64,000 nucleotides of DNA from PFL42 sp963789825 (lineage in GTDB: Bacteria; Chloroflexota; Anaerolineae; Anaerolineales; E44-bin32): NCBI GenBank assembly GCA_963789825.1, contig CAWBME010000006.1, forward strand, positions 558,001 through 622,000. Reading direction: 5' to 3'. Made by a program: the position numbers and the translations under genes. Shown in pieces: positions 57,452-64,000 of this stretch; the stretch's first letter is position 1, and each line of letters begins with the position of its first letter. Under the pieces are notes generated by a model. It did no database searches. It worked only from the letters and a program-made list of their open reading frames with translations, and had not been told where the DNA came from.

Positions 57452-58777
57452 CTAGATCTCGTCGGTCCAATCGATGGCTCCGCCCGTCTCGGCCGGCGAC
57501 TCCGGTCCGTGTTCCGGCTTCGGCTCGCCCAGTCCGGCCGCGGCCCAAAGCTGAACCAGCTGGATGCACACCTCGGTGGCGGCGGCCATGTCCTGCAGGC
57601 TGGCCCATTCCAGCGGCCCGTGGATCTCCTGCATGCCGGTGAACACGTTCGGGGTGGGCACGCCCAGCTCGGTCAGGCGCGAGCCATCGGTGCCGCCGCG
57701 AACAGGCACGGAGAACGGTTCGACGCCAAGCTGCCGGCACGCCTGCCGCGCCAGCTCGACCGGGCGCATGTCGTCCTCCAACCAGTAGCGCATGTTGCGA
57801 TACTGGGGGGTGATCGTGCAGGTGATCCGAGCGCGCGGCTCGCCGGCCTGCACGGCCGCGCACACTTTGTCGAGCAGCTCGCCCTGCGCGGCCAGCTGTT
57901 CGCGCTCGAAGTCGCGCAGGATGATGTCGATGGTCATCTCGGCGGCGGACCCGCTCATCCCGAAAACGTGCAGAAAGCCCTGGCGGCCAGAGGTGGTCTC
58001 CGGCGTGAGCGTGGCCTGGGGCAGGGTGTCCACGATCTTGGCGGCCAGGTGGGCAGCGTTGACCAGCTTGTCCTTGGCCCAGCCGGGATGGATCGGCACG
58101 CCCTTGACATTGACCTTGGCCGCGTCGGCGGAAAAGGTCTCGTACACGATCTCACCCAGATGCGCCCCATCGAGCGTGTAGGCGAAGTCCGCCTTGAGAT
58201 CGCCCGGCAGTTCGGCGTGCACGCCGCGGCCGATCTCCTCGTCCGGCGTGAAGCCGATGCGGATCGGCCCGTGCGGCAGGCTTGGATTCTGCAGTAGATG
58301 ACGCGCGGCGGCCATGATGATGGCGATGCCCGCCTTGTCATCCGCGCCCAGCAGCGTCTTGCCGGAGGCGGTCACGATATCGTCGCCCACCTTCTGCCCG
58401 AGGTAGGGCAGCTCCTTGGGCGACAACACCTGGCTGGAATCGTCGGGCAAGACGAGGTCCTGGCCGTTGTAGCTGCGATGGACGATCGGCTTGACGTTCG
58501 TCCCGGAGAACTGGGGGGCGGTATCCACATGCGCCAGCAGGGCGATGGTGGGCGTCGCCGTCTCCACCGTCGCCGGAATGGAGGCCAGAACCGCGCCATA
58601 GGGGGTCAGGGACACCTGCTGCAGGCCGATCTCCTTCAACTCGTCCACCAACAGGTTGAGCAGATCGAACTGAATCTGGCTGCTGGGGGACGTAGACGAG
58701 GCCGGATCGGCCGTGGTGTCGATCTTGACGTAGCGCAGAAAGCGTTCTTCGAGCTCGCTGAGAAACCTACTGCTCAT
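57452..58777 (-). CDS. pepT: Tripeptide aminopeptidase (M20B)
   Basis: 441 residues. Zn ligands ALLAHVDTAPQFSG (His, Asp), GKTLLGADDKAGIA (Asp), FTPDEEIGRGVH (catalytic Glu pair), YTLDGAHLGEI and PVRGGTDGSRLTE. Length and motifs match PepT rather than general M20 proteins. ATG 58777. It releases the N-terminal residue of tripeptides. Confidence 0.94.
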   Translation of the reverse strand: MSSRFLSELEERFLRYVKIDTTADPASSTSPSSQIQFDLLNLLVDELKEIGLQQVSLTPYGAVLASIPATVETATPTIALLAHVDTAPQFSGTNVKPIVHRSYNGQDLVLPDDSSQVLSPKELPYLGQKVGDDIVTASGKTLLGADDKAGIAIIMAAARHLLQNPSLPHGPIRIGFTPDEEIGRGVHAELPGDLKADFAYTLDGAHLGEIVYETFSADAAKVNVKGVPIHPGWAKDKLVNAAHLAAKIVDTLPQATLTPETTSGRQGFLHVFGMSGSAAEMTIDIILRDFEREQLAAQGELLDKVCAAVQAGEPRARITCTITPQYRNMRYWLEDDMRPVELARQACRQLGVEPFSVPVRGGTDGSRLTELGVPTPNVFTGMQEIHGPLEWASLQDMAAATEVCIQLVQLWAAAGLGEPKPEHGPESPAETGGAIDWTDEI

Positions 58778-58888
58778 GGGTGCGTTGTTCTCTCTACAGC
58801 TGCACCACGTCCTCCAGATACAGGCTGGTCGTTTCCAGGTCGTCCTGGACCATCTCCGGTCTTTCTATCGATTTCCATCCCTGTCACC

Positions 58889-59661
58889 CTATTTCCTATT
58901 GAACATTGCCGCCAGTGCGTCATCCTTTGTGCGCAGCTGCAGCACATTCCCTTCAATCTGGTAGTTCGCCGCACTTTGCAGGGCTGCCAGGTATTGCGCT
59001 TCCTGATCCATCACCCCTGCCGGGTCACTGCACATCTTCATACTGGATGCCAGGGGGCCAATCGTGATCTGGTCGCCGTCGATCTTGTACGCACCGTTGA
59101 ATCATTGCAGCCCGAATTTCCACTCATGCTGCCATCTTTGCCGTAACTCGCTGTCAGGGTTGTCCCCTCCAGTACACCAACGACCGCCTGCTTGCCGTTG
59201 TTGAAGGCAGTCACCTCCCAGGTGGTGCCCGCCAACTCCTGGGATTGGGCTTCATAGACAGCCAGTCCTGTACCATCTCCACCGAAGAGGGTGAGCTGAT
59301 CCCCTTTGACTGCGAAGGTTTTCGCCTCACCCAGCGCCTGCATATAGGCGCTCTCCTGATCCATCACGGGCTGCTCGCACATCATCATCGTCATTGCCAA
59401 TTGCGTAGAAAACGTGATGTTGCCGCCGGAGACGGTGTACGTGCCGCTATAGCGATTGCACCCAGCCGATCCTGCCACCGTGCCGTCGGCAGTGAATTCG
59501 GCTGAGATGCCGGTTCCAGCTAGAGGCGCCTTGCCCATCAATTCTGTAAGCGCCCACACTTTGCCGGTCAGGTTGCCACCTTGCTGGGCTCCTGAGGAAG
59601 TGCAGGCTGCCAGGATCATGATCCCTACACAACAACCTAAGACGAGCCGACGCATCTTCAT
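58889..59661 (-). CDS. Lipoprotein with two META domains
   Basis: About 256 residues. Signal LVLGCCVGIMILAAC (lipobox). Two META/HslJ-like repeats: LTGKVWALTELMGKAPL with AGSAGCNRYSGTYTV and MMMCEQPVMDQE; then LAGTTWEVTAFNNGKQAV with SGNSGCND and a second MKMCSDP-like segment. A frame shift near 59100 (GATTC) looks more like a lost T (GCNDFNGAYKIDGD when restored) than a double-base site. META proteins sit in the envelope; role often linked to stress. Confidence 0.8.
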
Positions 59662-59706
59662 CGAGATTTCCCTTTCATTGATTGAACCGTCTCTTGTTAC
59701 CTTGAG

Positions 59707-61095
59707 CTATTCTTGAATATGCGCCAGCTCCTCGAGGTACACGATCGCTGTGTCAATGCCGCGCTGGAACATCTCGATGCTGTAGTGCTCGTTGGGCGAG
59801 TGCAAGCCATCGCTGTCCAGCCCGTAGCCCATCATGACGACCGGAATTCTTAGCAAATTGGCAATGTCAGCCACAACCGGTATGCTGCCGCCGCCACGCG
59901 TGAAGACCGGCGTGTAGCCCCAGGCTTTCTCATAAGCGCGTGAGGCAGCCTGCATCTCGGGTATATCGAACGGGATGAGGGCGGGCATGCCTGTGGTCAG
60001 CAAGCTGACACTGACTTTCACGGTCTTCGGCGCGATGGATTCAATATACTTCTTGAGCAGAGCGTACATCCTGTTCGGGTCCTGGTTGCCGACCAGGCGG
60101 GAGCTGAGCTTCGCGCCAGCCTTCTGAGGGATGATCGTCTTGGGACCGGGACCAGTCCAACCGCTCCACATGCCGTTGATATCAAGCGTCGGGCGGGCAG
60201 AGATGCGCTCGCGAATGGTGTAATTCGCATCACCCCAGGTCGCCGGAACGCCTGTCGTCTCTTTGTACTGCTCCTCGGTGAGCGCGGTCTTGGCGATCAT
60301 TTCGCGCTCCGCTTGTGTCAGCGGGACAACCTCGTCATAGAAACCTGGTACGGCGATGGTGTGATCCGGATTGTAGAGCTTGCCCAGGATTTCCACCAGC
60401 GCCAGGGCAGGGTTGTGCGCCGCCCCGCCCCACAGCCCGCTGTGCAAGTCTTCCTTGGGTCCCTCGACTTCAAGTTCAATATACGTCATACCACGCAGGC
60501 TGTGCGTGATGGCTGGCTCTTCGATGGCGCGCATGGAGGTATCGCTGATCACACAGACATCGGCCTTGAGCAAGTCAAGGTGCTCCTTGATGAAGGGCGT
60601 CAGATTGGGGGATGAGATTTCTTCCTCTCCCTCCAACAAGATCCTTACGTTGACCGGTGCTCCGCCACTTGCCTCGAGGTAGGATTCGAGTGCTTTGATA
60701 TGGATGAAGAGCTGCCCTTTATTGTCTGTTGCGCCGCGGGCGAAGATCTTACCGTCCTTCACGACGGGCTCAAATGGCGGCGTGTCCCAGCCATCTTCCA
60801 TGGCCGCAGGCACCACGTCATAATGGCCGTACACTAACACCGTTGGCTTGTCTGGCCCGGCGCCTAACCACTCGGCATAGACGACGGGGTGGCCTGCTGT
60901 GGGCATTACCCTGGCGCTCTCCAGTCCAAGCGCGTGCAAATGCGCAGCCAGCCATTCGGCTGTATGCCGGACATCCCCTGCATGGGCGGGGTCGCCGCTA
61001 AGGCTGGGAATCCGCAGCATCTCCAGCAACTGCTGCTGGAAGGCGTCGGCGTGCTCTCGGGCGTACTGGCGTGCTGCGGTGCTGTCGGTTGTCAT
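59707..61095 (-). CDS. M20 dipeptidase (peptidase M20/M25/M40)
   Basis: 462 residues. VLVYGHYDVVPAAMEDGW (His, Asp), FARGATDNKGQLFIHI (Asp), LEGEEEISSPNL (catalytic Glu), CVISDTSMRAIEEPAI, GLHSPNEHYSIEMF (His). The set matches the bacterial carnosinase/CPG2-like dipeptidases. ATG 61095. It completes the peptide-degrading set with PepQ, PepA and PepT. Confidence 0.92.
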   Translation of the reverse strand: MTTDSTAARQYAREHADAFQQQLLEMLRIPSLSGDPAHAGDVRHTAEWLAAHLHALGLESARVMPTAGHPVVYAEWLGAGPDKPTVLVYGHYDVVPAAMEDGWDTPPFEPVVKDGKIFARGATDNKGQLFIHIKALESYLEASGGAPVNVRILLEGEEEISSPNLTPFIKEHLDLLKADVCVISDTSMRAIEEPAITHSLRGMTYIELEVEGPKEDLHSGLWGGAAHNPALALVEILGKLYNPDHTIAVPGFYDEVVPLTQAEREMIAKTALTEEQYKETTGVPATWGDANYTIRERISARPTLDINGMWSGWTGPGPKTIIPQKAGAKLSSRLVGNQDPNRMYALLKKYIESIAPKTVKVSVSLLTTGMPALIPFDIPEMQAASRAYEKAWGYTPVFTRGGGSIPVVADIANLLRIPVVMMGYGLDSDGLHSPNEHYSIEMFQRGIDTAIVYLEELAHIQE

Positions 61096-61132
61096 CGTAA
61101 CCTTCCCATAGGTTGTCTGCGTTGTGGTCGAG

Positions 61133-62821
61133 CTAGCTGGCGGCGGATGCCTTGCGCCTGGCGCGCCTCGGCCCGCGCCCCCCGGAGGCGTCGTCTGCTC
61201 GCTCTGCTGGGACCTCACCCGGCACATAGCCGGGCAGGCCGCCGGCCGGGAAGACCGCCAGCAGGGAGATCCCGGCCAGGATCAGGAAGGTCGCCTTCAG
61301 CGCTCTCAGCCGGGAGGCGGCGTTGATTGCCACCACTTCCGTCACCTGGGAGGGAGTTGCGTCCGTCGCGCGCAGGACCTCCACCAGCTGCTCGTTGCTC
61401 ACGAATTCCACGTTGTCCAACGGCAGTTGTGCCTGGAGCGGCGCTGGCACCATGGCGCTGGCAGCCAGGCTGACCGAGAGGAACAGGCTCAGCAGCCCGA
61501 CAGCCATGACGCTGGCAAAGGCGGTTCCCAGGGCGGTCGAGAGGTTGTTGGCCACGCCGCGCACCGCTCCCACGTCCCCGGCGAGTTCCTTGGGCGAGCT
61601 GGTCACCAGCACGTTGAAGAGCACAGTGAGCAGTGAGCCTTCTCCCAGACCGAGGATGACCAGGCCCAGGATGACCGCCGGGGTGCCCCAGTCATTGCGA
61701 ATGGTGATGGCCAGCACCACCAGGCCGATGGAAACCAGGATGAAGCCGATGCGGCCGATCTGCCGGGGGGAGTAGCGGGCAAACAGCCGGACGATCAGGA
61801 CGGCGCTGGCGAAGATCGCCAGCGTGTACGGGATCACGGCGACTGAGGTCTGCAGGCTGGTGCGTCCCTGAACGATCTGGATGTACAGCGGGATCAGGAA
61901 GTTCACCGCCGGGCCGACGGCGCTCATGATCAGGAGCGAGAAGATCGCGCTGCGTTCCGCAGGTGAGTCGAGCACCTCGAGCGCGATCAACGGGCTCTGT
62001 CCGAGCAACTGCCGGTTGTGGCTCCAGCTGAAGAAGGCCTGCCCCAACACCACCCCAACCAGAATCATCAGCGGCGCCGGGGAGAGTCCGAACAGGCTGA
62101 TGGGGGCTGCGGGCTTCGCCAGGATCACCCCCCAGGCGGTCAGGTTGTTGAAGCCCAGGCTGATCAGGATGACGGAAATCGCCGCCAGAACGGCCCCGAC
62201 CCAGTCAATCCGTATGCCCTTCTGCCGCGCGACCGGCTGCAGGCGAAAGCTGAGGGCCAGCACAACGAGCGAGACAAAGAACAGCAGGCCGAACGATACG
62301 CGCCAGCTGAGGGCAGTTCCCAGGTACCCGGCCAGCAGGAAGGCTAGCACCCCCGACACGGCCGGCGCACCTGCCAGCAGGCCGAGCGCCTGCGCCTGCT
62401 GCCCGCCGCGGTAGTTGGCGGCGATCAGCACCACCAGCGTCGGCACCAGCGCGGCTGCCGCCAGCCCGGCCAGCGCCTGGGCATTGATCATGGCCCTCTC
62501 ATCCACGCTGAGCGCCATCATCGCCATGGCGACGCCGTGCAGCACGGCGGTAAGCTGGAACATCAGGCGTGCCCCGAGCAGTGCACCGAGCTTGGCGCCC
62601 AGCATGACAAAAGCCGCTACGAACAGCGAGTACACCACGAGCGCCGTGCCCACGCTGGTCGCTGCCAGACCGAGCTCCTCGGTGATCGGACCCACCGAGA
62701 TCGGGATGGCGTTGACGTTGAAGCCCATCTGGATCTGCGCCAGCAGGATCACCAGCATGGGGAGCCAGGAGGCTTTGAGCGCGGTGGAGGGAGTCGCAGG
62801 CGAGCTGGCGGTTTCTGTCAT
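61133..62821 (-). CDS. MFS transporter, 14-helix (DHA2-like)
   Basis: 562 residues, about 14 helices. LAATSVGTALVVYSLFVAAF, MLGAKLGALLGARLMFQLTA, AGAPAVSGVLAFLLAGYLGT (antiporter-type motif C region) and GLVILGLGEGSLLTVLFNVL suggest a drug:H+ antiporter-like protein. A long soluble loop lies between the last two helices (PAPLQAQLPLDNVEFVSNEQ). Substrate unknown; it follows the dipeptidase start by 38 bases in the same direction. Confidence 0.85.
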   Translation of the reverse strand: MTETASSPATPSTALKASWLPMLVILLAQIQMGFNVNAIPISVGPITEELGLAATSVGTALVVYSLFVAAFVMLGAKLGALLGARLMFQLTAVLHGVAMAMMALSVDERAMINAQALAGLAAAALVPTLVVLIAANYRGGQQAQALGLLAGAPAVSGVLAFLLAGYLGTALSWRVSFGLLFFVSLVVLALSFRLQPVARQKGIRIDWVGAVLAAISVILISLGFNNLTAWGVILAKPAAPISLFGLSPAPLMILVGVVLGQAFFSWSHNRQLLGQSPLIALEVLDSPAERSAIFSLLIMSAVGPAVNFLIPLYIQIVQGRTSLQTSVAVIPYTLAIFASAVLIVRLFARYSPRQIGRIGFILVSIGLVVLAITIRNDWGTPAVILGLVILGLGEGSLLTVLFNVLVTSSPKELAGDVGAVRGVANNLSTALGTAFASVMAVGLLSLFLSVSLAASAMVPAPLQAQLPLDNVEFVSNEQLVEVLRATDATPSQVTEVVAINAASRLRALKATFLILAGISLLAVFPAGGLPGYVPGEVPAERADDASGGRGPRRARRKASAAS

Positions 62822-63023
62822 GCTGGCATGCCCTCAGCGATCGTGCGCCTGACCGCGGCAGTCCCCCGAAGGTGTCCGCCTACGCCCACCGGCCCGCTCG
62901 AGCGTGTGCGGGCGAAGCCATCGATTGGGGTGGGGCCTGGTCGACTGAGGGAACCGGCGCCGGCTGGTCGTCGGATGCCCGAGTTTACCACATCCAGGTG
63001 ATCAAGTCACCTCTCAAGGACTT

Positions 63024-64000
63024 CTAGTCGCTGCGCGGCTCGGGCTTCGAGGCGAAGAGATTCAGGCCCAGGCGCTCGGAGAGGAAGCGGGTGGCCAGCT
63101 GGCCGCGCACGCTGTTGCCCGCCGCGTCGAGCGGCGGCGCGAAGGTGGCCAGGCCGCCCTTTCCCGGGGCAATGGTGACGATCCCCCCGCTCACCCCGCT
63201 CTTGCCCGGCAGGCCGATGTCGTACAGCCACTCGCCGGAGTGCTCGTACAGCCCGGCGGTCGCCATCACCGCCAGCACCCGGGCGCAGATGGCGGCGTCG
63301 ATCACCCGATCGCCGGTCACCGGATTCACCCCGCCGTCCGCCAGGGTGGCGCCCATCACCGCCAGGTCCCGCACATTGACCCGAAGCGCACACTGGCGCG
63401 TGTAGAGGTCGATGGCCTGCAGCGGGTCGGAGTAGAGGCGGCCATAGCTCTCCAGCAGCCGGGCGATGCCCTGATTGCGGGCGTTGGAGGCCGACTCGCA
63501 GGCATACACCTCGAGATCCAGCTCGAGCCGCCGGCCGGCGAAGCGCCCAAGCCCCTGCTGGATGAACTCCCACTTGTCGCCGGCGGAGTCTCCCGGGCGC
63601 CAGGCTGGCGGCGGCGATCGCGCCGGCGTTCACCATCGGATTGCCGGTGCGCGTCGGAGTGGACTCGATGGCCATCACGGAGTTGAATGGATGGCCGGTG
63701 GCGTCGACGCCGAGCAGCTCCCGCGCCCGATCGGGCCCGAGCTGCTGGCAGATCAGGGCGAAGACGAAAGGCTTGGAGATGCTCTGGATCGAGAATTCAT
63801 GCTGCTCATCCCCGACACCGTACCTCGCGCCGGTCACGGCAACGACGCAGATCGCGAAGAGCTCCCGAGGTGTCTGCCCCAGGACAGGGATGTAGTCGGC
63901 GACAAGTCCCTCATCGTTCGCTCGGTAGCGCCGATGGGCTTCCGCCACAAGCGAGCGAACCGCCTCGGCGGGAGGTAGATGCCCGGTCGAGATGATGTGC
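63024..64000 (-). CDS. glsA: Glutaminase A, 5' end beyond window
   Basis: Serine-dependent glutaminase: glutamine to glutamate + NH3. Catalytic SIQSISKPFVFAL (SxxK), then GNPMVNAGAIA, ESASNARNQGIARLL, MGATLADGGVNPVTGDRV and LPGKSGVSGGIVTIAPGKGG. One double-base site (CCCG, + strand 63596-63599) reads ASLAPGDSAGDKWEF when corrected. In-frame sequence (IISTGHLPPAEAVRSLVAEA) continues to the right edge, so the start lies outside. Fits amino-acid fermentation. Confidence 0.92.

Overview
ORGANISM. The window is a GC-rich contig from a strictly anaerobic bacterium. The gene mix suggests a peptide- and amino-acid-fermenting member of the Chloroflexota (Anaerolineae-like); this lineage is an inference from gene style, since no rRNA is present. 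Supporting content: two heterodisulfide-reductase (Hdr) gene clusters, one with a group-3 [NiFe] hydrogenase; a long formate-THF ligase; a sodium-pumping biotin decarboxylase; ATP-type PEP carboxykinase; and a cluster of peptidases around an AbgT transporter.

LAYOUT. (a) 1-2.5 kb, minus: a truncated Fe-S protein and fhs. (b) 3.0-10.7 kb, plus: hdrC-hdrB-hdrA-mvhD-mvhG-mvhA, a hydrogenase maturation protease and a cyclic-nucleotide-domain protein, with a perfect CRP/FNR-type palindrome upstream. (c) 10.8-18.9 kb: a hydrolase, a beta-hydroxyacid dehydrogenase, an array of dyad repeats, a four-gene Na+-translocating decarboxylase, and small genes. (d) 18.9-20.2 kb: an IS481-family element. (e) 21.1-24.0 kb: pckA and an aminotransferase. 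(f) 25.3-41.8 kb, minus: a long co-oriented set encoding two C-B-A'-A'' Hdr modules (the second A'-A'' pair is one 1492-residue protein with an inserted GltD-like NAD(P)H oxidoreductase), MvhD, two FrhB/FdhB-like proteins and a fumarate-reductase-type FrdB/FrdA pair. (g) 42.0-50.5 kb: a two-component system, membrane proteins, lipoproteins and tRNA-Arg. (h) 50.7-64 kb, minus: AbgT transporter, Xaa-Pro, leucyl, tri- and dipeptidases, an MFS exporter and glutaminase, with decayed duplicate pieces of pepQ and abgT between them.

READING THE FRAMES. Many genes appear broken by single-base shifts, but nearly all shifts have one form: a codon NNX is written NNXY, with two third-position bases in a row that usually give the same amino acid (CTGC, ACGC, GGGC, TTTC, GAAG and so on). 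Dropping one base restores the family sequence. I counted about 75 such 'double-base sites' by eye, about 50 of them in 3.8-9.4 kb. I read this as a consensus artefact in which both alleles of wobble polymorphisms in a mixed population were kept. The affected genes are therefore annotated as whole genes, not pseudogenes.

HOW THE GENES WORK TOGETHER. Peptides are imported and hydrolysed; amino acids are deaminated or transaminated; C4 and C3 intermediates pass through PEPCK and the Na+ decarboxylase. Reducing power is balanced by flavin-based electron-transfer complexes: one coupled to H2 (MvhADG-HdrABC), the other (25-41 kb) probably linking NAD(P)H, an FrhB/FdhB-type donor, ferredoxin and a thiol or fumarate acceptor. 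The couplings of the second complex are inferred from gene content only.
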